This document shows positions 23,791 to 35,242 of a stretch of 64,000 bases of DNA, one piece after another (positions within the stretch are counted from its first letter, which is position 1; each line of letters opens with the position of its first letter). Under the pieces are notes generated by a model. The model searched no databases, was not told the DNA's origin, and saw only the letters and a program-made list of their open reading frames with translations. The DNA lies in the NCBI RefSeq assembly GCF_000744705.1, contig NZ_JQML01000001.1, positions 3,172,017 through 3,236,016 of the forward strand. Direction: 5' to 3'. The stretch comes from Streptacidiphilus albus JL83. GTDB lineage: Bacteria > Actinomycetota > Actinomycetes > Streptomycetales > Streptomycetaceae. The position numbers and the translations under genes were made by a program.

Positions 23791-25074
23791 TCAGTGCAGG
23801 GCGCTGCCCGCGATCCACTGGGACCAGGGCATGTTCCAGCCGTTGAGGCCGTTGTCCGGGGCGACCGGGGTGCCGTCCGTGTCGACCACCTCGATGACGT
23901 CCCCGGGGATGGAGTGGTCGAACATCCACCCGGCGGGGCTGGTGTCGCTGCCGCCCTTGGCGTCGTGCAGACCGATGCAGCCGTGGGAGGTGTTGGCGGA
24001 GCCGAAGAGCGAGGCCGGACGCCAGTAGACGCCGTGAACGAAGGTGCCGGAGTCGGTGAGCCGCATCGCGTGCGGCACTGCCGGGATGTCGTACTCGCTG
24101 CCGAGGCCCACGCTCTGCGAGTCCATCCGGGTCACCTCGAACATCCCGGTGATCACCATGATGCCGCCGTAGGTGGCGTGCTCCGGGGCGCCTGCGGAGA
24201 TCGGCAGGGTGCGCAGCAGCTCACCGTCGCGGCGGACGGCCATGGTGTCGGCGCCGACGTCGGCCGTGCTGATCTGGGCCCGGCCGATGGTGAAGGCGAT
24301 CTGCTTCTGCTGGGTGCCGTAGACGCCGGGTGCGCCCTCGACGCCCTTGAGGTGCAGGGCGAGGGTGACCCGGGTGCCCGGCTGCCAGAACCGCTGCGGC
24401 CGGAAGTCCAGCCTCCGGGCGCCGAACCAGTGCCCGACCACCGGCACCGCCGGGCTGGCGGTGACGCTCACCCCGCGCTCGACGGCGGCCCGGTCGGCGA
24501 TGTCGCGGTTGAAGCGCAGCGAGACCTCCATCCCGACGCCGACGGTTCGGCCGTCCTCCGGGGTGTAGAAGCCGATGAAGGTGTGGGTGGGCACGAAGGT
24601 GGTGAACACCGCGTGCTTGGCCGCCTGCTGGCCGTGGGCGTCGACGGCGACGGCGTCCAGGCTGTAGCGGGTCTCCGGCAGCAGCTTGGCGGCGGGCTGC
24701 CAGGAGGAGCCGTCGGCGGCGATGGCGCCGGGGACGTCGGTGCCGTGGTCGTCGCTGAGCCGGACCTGGGTCAGCCGTCCGCTGCGGACGGTGACCGAGA
24801 CCCCGCCCTGGGCCGGGACCTGTGACGCTCCGTCACCCGGGGTGACCGTGACCACCGCGGTGGAGACCGAGGGCAGCGCGTCCCCGCTGCCGCTGCTCGG
24901 CGACGCCGAGCAGGAGGTGAGCAGCAGCGCCCCCAGGAGCAGCGCGGCCGCCCGCCCGGCGCCGCCCGCCGCCGAACCGCTCGCGGTCGAGCCACTCGCG
25001 GTCGAACCGCTCGCGGTCGAGCCCTCCGCCGTCGAACCGCCGAGCACCTTCCGCCACGCCAACCGCCGAGCCAC
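23791..25074 (-). CDS. Second L,D-transpeptidase lipoprotein, paralogue of the one at 22311
   Basis: This 427-residue protein has the same domain order as its neighbour: lipobox-like LLTSCSAS (Cys near residue 53), two Ig-like domains, then a YkuD domain with GTFVHGVYW and SHGCIGLHDA near residue 380. GTG 25074 follows AGGAG by 8 bases. Before the signal lies an unusual repeat of GSTAS units encoded by a 15-bp tandem DNA repeat, so the N-terminus is longer and more variable than in its paralogue. Most likely a tandem gene duplication, now diverged. Confidence 0.87.
   Translation of the reverse strand: MARRLAWRKVLGGSTAEGSTASGSTASGSTASGSAAGGAGRAAALLLGALLLTSCSASPSSGSGDALPSVSTAVVTVTPGDGASQVPAQGGVSVTVRSGRLTQVRLSDDHGTDVPGAIAADGSSWQPAAKLLPETRYSLDAVAVDAHGQQAAKHAVFTTFVPTHTFIGFYTPEDGRTVGVGMEVSLRFNRDIADRAAVERGVSVTASPAVPVVGHWFGARRLDFRPQRFWQPGTRVTLALHLKGVEGAPGVYGTQQKQIAFTIGRAQISTADVGADTMAVRRDGELLRTLPISAGAPEHATYGGIMVITGMFEVTRMDSQSVGLGSEYDIPAVPHAMRLTDSGTFVHGVYWRPASLFGSANTSHGCIGLHDAKGGSDTSPAGWMFDHSIPGDVIEVVDTDGTPVAPDNGLNGWNMPWSQWIAGSALH
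24971..25045 (-). repeat. Tandem 15-bp repeat encoding GSTAS units
   Basis: About five 15-bp units of GTCGARCCRCTCGCG type begin at 24971, 24986, 25001, 25016 and 25031, with the outer ones less regular. Read on the minus strand they encode GSTAE, GSTAS, GSTAS, GSTAS near the N-terminus of the second L,D-transpeptidase. Confidence 0.8.
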
Positions 25075-25291
25075 CGTCACCACTCCTGTCCGAGACCTCC
25101 CTGGTAAACGACGGTGGCAGCCGGCGGACACGTCTCCGAGGCGGCAGCAGGGTGACCCGAGCCTGTCCCGAGCAGGTCCCGGAGATGTCCGGTCTCAGGA
25201 AGGTCGACGCAGATACGTGACATTCGACGCACAGCAGGGAACGTACATTCCAGTCGGGGAACGGGACTCCCCGCAGCGGGGAGGTACGGCC

Positions 25292-27592
<2,301 letters not shown>

Positions 27593-27632
27593 CGGCGGCT
27601 CCGCCGGTGCTCGGCCGGTGCTCGGCCGCGAC

Positions 27633-29276
27633 TCAGCGGCGGCCGTCGCTGCGCGGGCGCTGCAGGACGAAGGTCTCCAGCGGGGCGATCGCCCCGTCCG
27701 GCTGGGCGACGGTGTAGTAGGTGACGTGGATCCGGGTGGTGTCGCCGGGGTGGGTGCCCGGGTCGACCGTGAAGGCCGCGAAGCCGTAGGAGTGGTCGAG
27801 GTCGCGGACGCCGACCCAGGGCGCGTTCTCGTAGACGTAGGTCGGGGTCTTCTTGCCGTTGCTGCCGACCGCACCCACCGAGGTGATCACCTTGGCCTGG
27901 GCCGGGACGAAGAACTCGCTGTTGGAGGGCGAGGAGGTGCCGCCGCCGCCGAGGACCATGTGGACGGTGCCGGCCGAGGTGTCGATGACGTCGGTGGCCG
28001 AGGAGACCGGGTTCGGGGTCAGCGTCTCGCTGCCGGAGACCGTGCCGCGCACCGCCAGCGAGCGCTCGTAGTCGTGCTCGTGGCCGCAGACCACCAGGTC
28101 GACCCCGTAGCGGTCGAACAGCGGGCCCCACTGCTCGCGGATGCCCAGGTCGGCGCCGTTGGCGTTGGAGGAGCTGATGATCACCTGGTGCATGCAGACG
28201 ACGATCCAGTCGACGTCGGTGTTCGCCCGCGCCTGACGCAGGGTCTGCTCCAGCCAGATCCGCTGGGCGCCGCCGCTGTAGCCGCTGACGTAGGCGTCGC
28301 CCGCGTCCTGCAGCGCCACGTCGTCGTTCTGCACCACCACGACCTGGACCGAGCCCACCGTGAAGGTGTACCAGAGGCCCTGCAGTTCGGCGTCGGAGGA
28401 GCCGTTGCCGGGCAGGTCGAAGCGGGTCTGGTAGGCGGTGAAGCCGATCGGGCCGTTCTTCAGCTCGTTCTCGTGGTTGCCGGCCGCCGGCATCCACGGG
28501 CGGTAGCGGGCGGAACGGGTGTTGTTGGCGTGGAAGCCCTGCCAGGTGCGCAGCCGGTCGGGGCTGATGTTGGCGTAGCAGAGGTCGCCGTTGAGCAGGT
28601 GGAACAGCGGGTCGACCTGCTCGATCCCGGCGACGATGTCGGCCGAGGCCGGGGAGGCGATGCCGGAGGGCACGGAGGTGTAGCCGCCGTTGCCGTTGGG
28701 CTGCCAGGTGGTGATCGGCACGGCCTGGTCGCCGAAGCTGGTGAAGGTGAAGGCGTGCCGCCCGCGCCGCGCGGTGCGGAAGGTGCCCGCGTCGGGGCGG
28801 CCGCCGTCGTGGAGCGCGGCGTAGGTGTAGTAGGTGTCGGGCGCCAGCTTGGTCAGCCGGGCGTGGTGGACGTGGACGACGCGACCGCTGGTGCCGTCGG
28901 TGTAGGTGACCGTCTCGGCGGCGACGGTGCGGCCGTGCCCGCCCTCGGCGGTGCCGTAGCGGACGCGGGGGTTGCGGACGTTGCCGTCGGTGGTCCAGGA
29001 GACGGACATCTGGCTGGCCGGGTCGGCGCCGAAGGTCAGGTGCAGTCCCTCGACGGCGGGGGCGCCCAGCGCCTCGGGGCTGGTGAGCAGCAGCGGCGAG
29101 CCGGCTGCGGCCGAAGTCGTGGCAGGTGCGGCGGCCTGCGCCTGCTGCGCCGTGCCGATCAGCACGGGCGCGGCGAGGCCGAGCGCTCCGCCGACCCCGG
29201 CCAGACGCAGCGCGGACCGACGGTCGACGCCCTGCTTATCACTGTTTGACGGTGATGTTCCGGATTCTTCGCTCAT
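27633..29276 (-). CDS. Tat-exported purple acid phosphatase-like metallophosphoesterase
   Basis: This 547-residue secreted enzyme has a twin-arginine signal (DRRSALRLAGVGGALG, residues 17-32). A fibronectin-type III-like N-domain follows (about 70-165). The catalytic metallophosphatase domain (about 175-450) has metal-ligand clusters FTSFGDQ, LLNGDLCYAN, PAAGNHENE, VVCMHQV and VCGHEHDYER. This fits a purple acid phosphatase-type enzyme that releases phosphate from organic esters outside the cell. ATG 29276 has GGGAGA upstream and gives the expected Tat leader. Convergent with glgX. Phosphate starvation control is likely for the family, but I see no PHO box. Confidence 0.9.
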   Translation of the reverse strand: MSEESGTSPSNSDKQGVDRRSALRLAGVGGALGLAAPVLIGTAQQAQAAAPATTSAAAGSPLLLTSPEALGAPAVEGLHLTFGADPASQMSVSWTTDGNVRNPRVRYGTAEGGHGRTVAAETVTYTDGTSGRVVHVHHARLTKLAPDTYYTYAALHDGGRPDAGTFRTARRGRHAFTFTSFGDQAVPITTWQPNGNGGYTSVPSGIASPASADIVAGIEQVDPLFHLLNGDLCYANISPDRLRTWQGFHANNTRSARYRPWMPAAGNHENELKNGPIGFTAYQTRFDLPGNGSSDAELQGLWYTFTVGSVQVVVVQNDDVALQDAGDAYVSGYSGGAQRIWLEQTLRQARANTDVDWIVVCMHQVIISSSNANGADLGIREQWGPLFDRYGVDLVVCGHEHDYERSLAVRGTVSGSETLTPNPVSSATDVIDTSAGTVHMVLGGGGTSSPSNSEFFVPAQAKVITSVGAVGSNGKKTPTYVYENAPWVGVRDLDHSYGFAAFTVDPGTHPGDTTRIHVTYYTVAQPDGAIAPLETFVLQRPRSDGRR

Positions 29277-29455
29277 GGCGTCTCCCGAGGTTTCGGCGCT
29301 GGTCCCGGTCACCGTAGGGGGTGACGACTCCCGTGGCATGAACAGGAACTGACGTCGACTCGAATTGCCGACGGGGCGCACGGTACGGGCTGCGGCGCGG
29401 TAAGGCCGGAAAACCAGATGAGCTCTGTCGGTGGTCCGCCGTACGCTCACAGACG

Positions 29456-31426
29456 ATGCCCCAGGACCCCCCACCCCAGCCGTTGCACCGCCCCGTGCCA
29501 CGAACACCGCCCATACCGGAACCAACTGCTCCGGATACCCCGGAAGCCACAGAACCGGACGTAACGACCATGACCGAGCCGCTCACCACCTCACCCGCGA
29601 ACCAGTCCCCCACCCAGCCCGAGCCCCCGTCCCGGCCTGCCAGGAAGCACTCCACCTTCCGCTCCCTGCTGCGGATCTGGCCCTACGCCCGCCCGATCCG
29701 CTGGTACCTGGCCGGGTCGACCCTCTGCGCGCTGATCGCCTCGCTGGCCGGACTGGTGATCCCGCTCGTGCTGAAGCAGATCGTGGACGGCCCGGTCGCC
29801 CACCACAAGGCGTCCGAGCTCTGGTGGCCCTCCGTCCTGCTGCTGGTCCTGGGTCTGGCCGAGGCGGTCTTCTTCGGGCTGCGCCGCTGGCTGGTCGCCC
29901 GGCCGCTCTCCGGCGTCGAACGCACCATGCGCGCCGAGCTCTACGCCCGGCTGCAGCGGCTCCCGGTCAGCTTCCACGACCGCTGGGCCTCCGGGCAGCT
30001 GCTGTCCAGGGCCACGTCGGACATGTTCACCATCCGGCTGTTCCTGGCGTTCCCGCTGGTCTTCCTGATCGTCAACAGCATGGTCTTCCTGATCGGCATC
30101 GGGATCATGTTCATCCTGGACTGGCAGCTCGCGCTGATCTCGGTCGTCCCCGCCGCGCCGCTGATCATGCTGTGCTCCTACTTCGAGCGCCGCTACTCCG
30201 AGGCCGCGCGCCTCGCCCAGGACCAGAACGGCGACCTCGCCACCATCGTCGAGGAGTCGGTCCTCGGCATCCGCATCCTCAAGGCCTTCGGCCGGCACCG
30301 CACCATGGCCCAGCGCTTCCGCGCCCAGGCCGTGCTGCTGCGCTCCACCGAGCTGCGCAAGGCCTGGCTGCTGGGCAACCTCTGGGCCGTCATCGTCGGC
30401 CTCCCCGAGGTCGCCCTCGCCTGCTCGCTCGCCGTCGGCGTGATCCAGGTCGCGCACAACCACGCCTCCACCGGAACGCTGGTGGCCTTCCTCTCCACCG
30501 CGCTGGCGCTGCGCTGGCCGGTCGAGTCGCTGGGCTGGCTGCTCGCCTACAGCAACGAGGCCGCGACCGCGACCGACCGCTTCTTCGAGGTCATGGACAC
30601 CCCGCCGGCCGAGGCCGAGGACCGGCCGGCGGCGGCCGCCGCGACGGCCGCTCCGGCCCGCGACGGGATCCGGTTCGAGAACGTGCACTTCCGCTATCCG
30701 GACGCCCCGGCCGACAGCCCGGACCTGCTGCGCGGCGTGGACCTGCACATCCGCCCCGGCGAGACCATGGCGCTGGTGGGCACCACCGGGAGCGGCAAGA
30801 CCACGCTCACCGCGCTGCTCCCCCGGCTCTACGACGCCACCGCCGGGCGGATCACCCTGGACGGCGCCGACGTCACCGAACTGCCCCGGGCCGACCTGCG
30901 CCGGCTGGTCTCGGTGGCCTTCGAGGAGCCGACGCTGTTCTCCGCCACGGTGCGCGAGAACGTCCTCATGGGCGCGCCCGACGCCGATGCCGAGGCCCTG
31001 GACCGGGCCCTGGACACGGCGCAGGCGCAGTTCGTCGGGACGCTGCCGCTGGGCGTCGACACCCAGGTGGGCGAGCAGGGCCTCAGCCTCTCCGGCGGCC
31101 AGCGGCAGCGGCTGGCGCTGGCCCGCGCGGTGGTCGGCTCGCCCGACTTCCTGGTGCTGGACGACCCGCTGTCGGCGCTCGACGTCCACACCGAGGCGCT
31201 GGTCGAGCAGGCGCTGCGGCGGGTCCTCGGCGACACCACCGCGCTGATCGTCGCCCACCGGCCGAGCACCGTGCTGCTCGCCGACCGGGTCGCGCTGCTG
31301 GTGGACGGCCGGATCTCGGCGGTGGGCGAGCACCACGAGCTGCTCGACAGCTGCCCCGCCTACCGCGAGCTGATGTCCGGCGAGCCGGCCCTCGCGGGCC
31401 CGGCCGCCGGTGGTAGTGCGGCATGA
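29456..31426 (+). CDS. ABC exporter half-transporter, first subunit of a heterodimer
   Basis: This 656-residue protein has a six-helix exporter domain (about 65-370) and an ABC domain (about 395-640). The nucleotide site has Walker A GTTGSGKTT, signature LSGGQRQR and switch AHRPS. The Walker B ends LVLDDPLSALD, so the catalytic Glu is Asp. This is the hallmark of a degenerate site in heterodimeric exporters. The stop overlaps the next start as ATGA, and the partner has a canonical site. The start may be ATG 29456 or ATG 29570; the first 40 residues are Pro/Thr-rich with no signal. Substrate unknown; lipids or drugs are typical. Confidence 0.87.
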   Translation: MPQDPPPQPLHRPVPRTPPIPEPTAPDTPEATEPDVTTMTEPLTTSPANQSPTQPEPPSRPARKHSTFRSLLRIWPYARPIRWYLAGSTLCALIASLAGLVIPLVLKQIVDGPVAHHKASELWWPSVLLLVLGLAEAVFFGLRRWLVARPLSGVERTMRAELYARLQRLPVSFHDRWASGQLLSRATSDMFTIRLFLAFPLVFLIVNSMVFLIGIGIMFILDWQLALISVVPAAPLIMLCSYFERRYSEAARLAQDQNGDLATIVEESVLGIRILKAFGRHRTMAQRFRAQAVLLRSTELRKAWLLGNLWAVIVGLPEVALACSLAVGVIQVAHNHASTGTLVAFLSTALALRWPVESLGWLLAYSNEAATATDRFFEVMDTPPAEAEDRPAAAAATAAPARDGIRFENVHFRYPDAPADSPDLLRGVDLHIRPGETMALVGTTGSGKTTLTALLPRLYDATAGRITLDGADVTELPRADLRRLVSVAFEEPTLFSATVRENVLMGAPDADAEALDRALDTAQAQFVGTLPLGVDTQVGEQGLSLSGGQRQRLALARAVVGSPDFLVLDDPLSALDVHTEALVEQALRRVLGDTTALIVAHRPSTVLLADRVALLVDGRISAVGEHHELLDSCPAYRELMSGEPALAGPAAGGSAA

Positions 31427-33435
31427 GCGACGGCACGCTGACCGACTGCCATCCCCTGACGGATCGACAACCGAGCGATACGGAGAACGACGTGGAAGCG
31501 GAAACCCTGGACACCGCCAGAACCGCCGACACCGCCGGCCCTGACACCACCACCCCCGACGCCGCCACCCCCGGCACCACCGGCCCGGGGAGCTCCGCCC
31601 CGGGGAGCTCCGCCCCGGCCGGAGCCGCCGCCGGGGCGGAGCCGCTGCCCGCCGAGGGCGAGGACATACCCGTCCCGGCCGGCGCCCCGAGCGCGCTGCT
31701 GCGCTCGCTGATGGGCCCGCACCGGCGCCGGATCATCATCGCCATGGTGATGATCTGCGTCCAGCAGGCCGCGCTCCAGGTCGGCCCGCTGCTGGTGTCC
31801 GTCGCCATCGACCGGGCGATCCCGGCGCTGCGCGGCAACGACGCCGGGCCGCTGATCGCCCTCACCTCCGCCTACCTGGGCTGCGCAGCGGTGGCGACGC
31901 TGCTCCAGCGCGCCTTCATCCGAATGTCCGGGGTGATCAACCAGGACATCCTGCTCGACATGCGGCAGCGGATCTTCCGTCACGCCCAGCTGCTCAGTCT
32001 GGACTTCCACGAGCGCTACACCTCGGGCCGGATCATCTCCCGCGCCACCAGCGACGTGGACGCGGTGCGCGAGCTGCTCAACGAGGGCCTGCAGGAGCTG
32101 CTCTCGGTCGCCCTGCAGATCCTCTACATCAGCGCCCTGCTGATGTACCTGGACTGGCGGCTCGGGCTGGTCTCGGTCGCCTCGTTCATCCCGGTGTACT
32201 TCCTCCAGCGCTCCTACCGGCAGCGCTCGCAGAAGATCTACCGCCGTTCGCGGACCGCCGTCGCCTCGGTGATCGTGCGGTTCACCGAGACCATGAACGG
32301 CATCCGCCCGGTCCAGGCGTTCCGCCGCGAGGACGCCAACGAGCTGGCCTTCGGGGTCTCCAACGACGAGTACGCCAAGTCCAACGCCGACAGCCTGCTG
32401 TCCATGGCCCGCTTCGTCGCCTCCTCCCGGGCCACCGCCAACATCTGGATCACCGGGCTGGTGCTCTGGGGCGCCTACCTGGTCGCCGACGGCTCGCTGG
32501 AGCTGGGCGTGCTGGCGGCCTTCGTGCTCTACCTCCGCCGGCTCTACGACCCGATCGACCAGATCGGGATGTTCGTCAACAGCTACCAGTCGGCCTCGGC
32601 CGCGCTGGAGAAGATCGCCGGGCTGCTCGCCCACGACCCCTCGGTCCCGGAGCCGGAGGCCGCGACCGCGCTCCCGGAGCAGCCGGAGGGCTCGCACGCC
32701 GGCCGCGAGGTGGTCTTCGAGGAGGTGGACTTCACCTACCGCACCGGCAAGCAGGTGCTGCCCGCGTTCGACCTGCGGCTGCCGGCGGGTCAGAGCGTGG
32801 CCGTGGTCGGCGCCACCGGCGCCGGCAAGTCCACCCTGGCCAAGCTGCTCGCCCGGTTCTACGACCCGACCGACGGCCGGGTGCTGCTGGACGGCGTGGA
32901 CCTGCGCGAGCTGACCACGCCGGAGCTGCGCAAGGGCGTGGTGATGGTCACTCAGGAGTCCTTCCTGTTCTCCGGGACGGTCGCCGACAACATCTCCATC
33001 GGCCGTCCCGAGGCCACCCGGGCCGAGGTCGAGGCGGCGGCGAAGGCCATCGGCGCCCACTCCTTCATCGAGGGGCTGCCGGAGGGCTACGACACCGACG
33101 TCCGCAAGCGCGGCGGCCGGATCTCCGCAGGCCAGCGCCAGCTGGTCGGCTTCGCCCGGGCGCTGCTGGCGGACCCGGCGGTGCTGATCCTGGACGAGGC
33201 GACCTCCTCGCTGGACGTCCCCGGCGAGCGCGCCGTCCAGGAGGCGATGCGCACCGTCCTGGCCGGTCGCACCGCCGTGATCATCGCCCACCGGCTCTCC
33301 ACCGTGGAGATCGCCGACCGGGTCCTGGTCATGGAGCAGGGCCGCATCGTCGAGGACGGCACCCCGGAGGACCTGATCGCCGGTACCGGCCGCTTCAGCC
33401 GGCTCCACGAGGCCTGGCGCGACAGCCTGGTCTGA
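31423..33435 (+). CDS. ABC exporter half-transporter, second subunit of a heterodimer
   Basis: This 670-residue partner has a low-complexity N-terminus (Ala/Thr/Pro, about 85 residues), six transmembrane helices (about 95-375) and an ABC domain (about 420-660). Walker A is GATGAGKST, the signature ISAGQRQL, the Walker B AVLILDEATSSLD with the catalytic Glu intact, and the H-loop AHRLS. It therefore supplies the hydrolysing half-site with the first subunit. The atypical signature (ISAGQ for LSGGQ) is expected in such pairs. The four-base overlap (ATGA) argues for balanced translation. Confidence 0.88.
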   Translation: MSDGTLTDCHPLTDRQPSDTENDVEAETLDTARTADTAGPDTTTPDAATPGTTGPGSSAPGSSAPAGAAAGAEPLPAEGEDIPVPAGAPSALLRSLMGPHRRRIIIAMVMICVQQAALQVGPLLVSVAIDRAIPALRGNDAGPLIALTSAYLGCAAVATLLQRAFIRMSGVINQDILLDMRQRIFRHAQLLSLDFHERYTSGRIISRATSDVDAVRELLNEGLQELLSVALQILYISALLMYLDWRLGLVSVASFIPVYFLQRSYRQRSQKIYRRSRTAVASVIVRFTETMNGIRPVQAFRREDANELAFGVSNDEYAKSNADSLLSMARFVASSRATANIWITGLVLWGAYLVADGSLELGVLAAFVLYLRRLYDPIDQIGMFVNSYQSASAALEKIAGLLAHDPSVPEPEAATALPEQPEGSHAGREVVFEEVDFTYRTGKQVLPAFDLRLPAGQSVAVVGATGAGKSTLAKLLARFYDPTDGRVLLDGVDLRELTTPELRKGVVMVTQESFLFSGTVADNISIGRPEATRAEVEAAAKAIGAHSFIEGLPEGYDTDVRKRGGRISAGQRQLVGFARALLADPAVLILDEATSSLDVPGERAVQEAMRTVLAGRTAVIIAHRLSTVEIADRVLVMEQGRIVEDGTPEDLIAGTGRFSRLHEAWRDSLV

Positions 33436-33454
33436 GCACGCCGCCGGGGGCGGT

Positions 33455-33482
33455 GGTCGGTACGGGGAACCCCGTACCGACC
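33455..33482. terminator. Bidirectional terminator between the exporter and MgtC-like genes
   Basis: A perfect 13-bp inverted repeat (GGTCGGTACGGGG and its complement) closely spaced around AA, between two convergent stops at 33435 and 33509. Confidence 0.7.
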
Positions 33483-33508
33483 CCGCCGCCGACCCCTTCA
33501 GCCGCTCA

Positions 33509-34045
33509 CTACTTGGAGACCAGCGTCCGTTCGACGACGATGGTCTCCTGCTCGGCCAGAATCCGATGGCCGCCCGGGCAAGGACGCTCGGGGCAGTCGT
33601 ACTCGGCGTAGCGGTGGGCCAGTCGGCTGCCGTCCAGCCGCTGCAGCAGCGGGAGGTGCCGGATCTCCAGCGTCAGCAGGGTCAGCGCCGTGCCGATGAC
33701 GGCGAGCAGTGTCAGGCCCTCTCCGGCGGCGGCGCCGATCGCAGCCGCAGCGAAGATCGCGGCGGCGGTGGTGATGCCGCGCACCACGTCCCCGCCCTCC
33801 TGGCTCTGGCGGAAAGTCAGTCCGCCGCCGATGAAGCCGACGCCGGTGATCACCCCGGTCAGCACGTTCGGCGCGCCGTTCTGCGAGAGCGCCGCGACCA
33901 CCGCCGCGCCCACTCCGATCAGTGAGAACGTCCGGTCACCGGCCGCCGCTCCGCGCGCCGCGCGCTCGAAACCGACGGCGTAGGTCAGCCCGAATGCGAT
34001 GAGCATGTTTTCGGCCATCGGTATCTCGTGAATCATGCCGCCCAT
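33509..34045 (-). CDS. MgtC/SapB family membrane protein
   Basis: This 178-residue membrane protein has the MgtC N-terminal signature: GLTYAVGFERAARG near residue 20, followed by GVITGVGFIGGGLTFRQS near residue 65 and GITTAAAIFAAAAIGAA. It has four to five hydrophobic helices. Homologues help cells cope with low magnesium, phosphate or acid stress, though the molecular role is debated. The cytosolic C-terminus is short (no full ACT-like domain). It has several possible starts; the ATG at 34045 is kept because it gives a complete first helix, but a start at 34036 or 34018 is also possible. It is close (78 bases) to the aldo/keto reductase, on the same strand. Confidence 0.83.
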   Translation of the reverse strand: MGGMIHEIPMAENMLIAFGLTYAVGFERAARGAAAGDRTFSLIGVGAAVVAALSQNGAPNVLTGVITGVGFIGGGLTFRQSQEGGDVVRGITTAAAIFAAAAIGAAAGEGLTLLAVIGTALTLLTLEIRHLPLLQRLDGSRLAHRYAEYDCPERPCPGGHRILAEQETIVVERTLVSK

Positions 34046-34123
34046 TCAACCGCACCTGTGCCCCGGCCCCGGCCCCCGGGAACCACCGCCCCATGCTGAC
34101 CGCCACCCGCAGCGGCACCGGGC

Positions 34124-35014
34124 CTACGCCTGCTGCTGCCCGTCGAGCAGCGCCAGGTCCTCGGTGTCCAGGACGATCCGGGCTGCCGCCATGTTCTCCT
34201 CCAGATGGGCGAGCGAGGCGGTGCCGGGGATCTGCACGATCGAGGGCGAGCGGGCCAGGCCCCAGGCGATGGCGACCTGCTGGGCACTGGCGCCGTGGCG
34301 CTCGGCCACCTGCTGGAGGCCGGTGTCGGCGAGCGGGGTGCGCCCGCCGCCGAGCGCGAAGAAGGGGGTGTAGGCGATGCCGGCCTCCGCGCAGGCGTCG
34401 ACCAGTGCCGAGTCCCCCTGGTCCAGCACCCCGAAGCGGTTCTGCACGGCGGCGACCGGCGCGATGGCGCGGGCCTCGGCGAGCTGCTCCTGCCCGACAT
34501 TGCTGATGCCGAGGTGCCGGATCAGGCCCTCCGCGCGCAGTTCGGCCAGCGCCGCGAAGCGCTCGCCGATCGACTCGTTCGGCTCCGTTCCGAGCCCGCC
34601 CACCCGCAGGTAGACCAGGTCCAGAACATCGAGACCGAGCTCGCGCAGGTTCTGCTCCACCGCCGCCCGCAGTTCGCCGGGCGCGGCATGGCCGACCATC
34701 TCGCCGCTGGGCGCGCGGACCGGACCGACCTTGGTGGCGATGCTGACCTCGGCGGCGTAGGGGTGCAGCGCCTCGCGCAGGATCTCGTTGGCGTGGTTGG
34801 GGCCGACGAAGTAGAAGGCCGAGGTGTCGATGTGCCGGGCCCCGAGCTCGACGGCCCGGCGCGCGACCGCCACCGAGGTGGCCCGGTCGGCCACGTCGCC
34901 ACCCCACCGTCCCGGCAGCTGCATCGCGCCGAAGCCGAGGCGCGGCACGGTGATCGTGCCGCCCAGTTCGAAGGTGGTCGTCCCGGCACTGTTCGGTGAA
35001 GGTGTTTTCGTCAT
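34124..35014 (-). CDS. Aldo/keto reductase
   Basis: This 296-residue NADPH-dependent oxidoreductase has the AKR barrel: LGFGAMQLPG near residue 26, HIDTSAFY near residue 60 with catalytic Asp and Tyr, and the Lys in SIATKVG near residue 92. The residue corresponding to the usual His in the fourth catalytic position reads Arg in DLVYLRVGG. The C-terminal NADPH site region is near VQIPGTASLAHLEENMAA. Such proteins reduce aldehydes and ketones; the substrate is unknown. ATG 35014 gives a normal family length. Confidence 0.87.
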   Translation of the reverse strand: MTKTPSPNSAGTTTFELGGTITVPRLGFGAMQLPGRWGGDVADRATSVAVARRAVELGARHIDTSAFYFVGPNHANEILREALHPYAAEVSIATKVGPVRAPSGEMVGHAAPGELRAAVEQNLRELGLDVLDLVYLRVGGLGTEPNESIGERFAALAELRAEGLIRHLGISNVGQEQLAEARAIAPVAAVQNRFGVLDQGDSALVDACAEAGIAYTPFFALGGGRTPLADTGLQQVAERHGASAQQVAIAWGLARSPSIVQIPGTASLAHLEENMAAARIVLDTEDLALLDGQQQA

Positions 35015-35242
35015 AGTCAGGATGATGGTCGATCACGACCCGAACCAGCCAGGGCCCGCCGATACCAGGATCAACGGAGCGGACGCCCCGGTGCGCGGAC
35101 GAATGACACAAGGTCAGACATTCCAGCCCCGGCGCAGAACAATTCTTGCCGCACCTTGATCGCGACGCGACAGTCGTGTGACCTGAATGGGCAAGGATGT
35201 TCGAACAGTTGTCTTCTGCTCTGCCGACTCGAATGGTTCACC

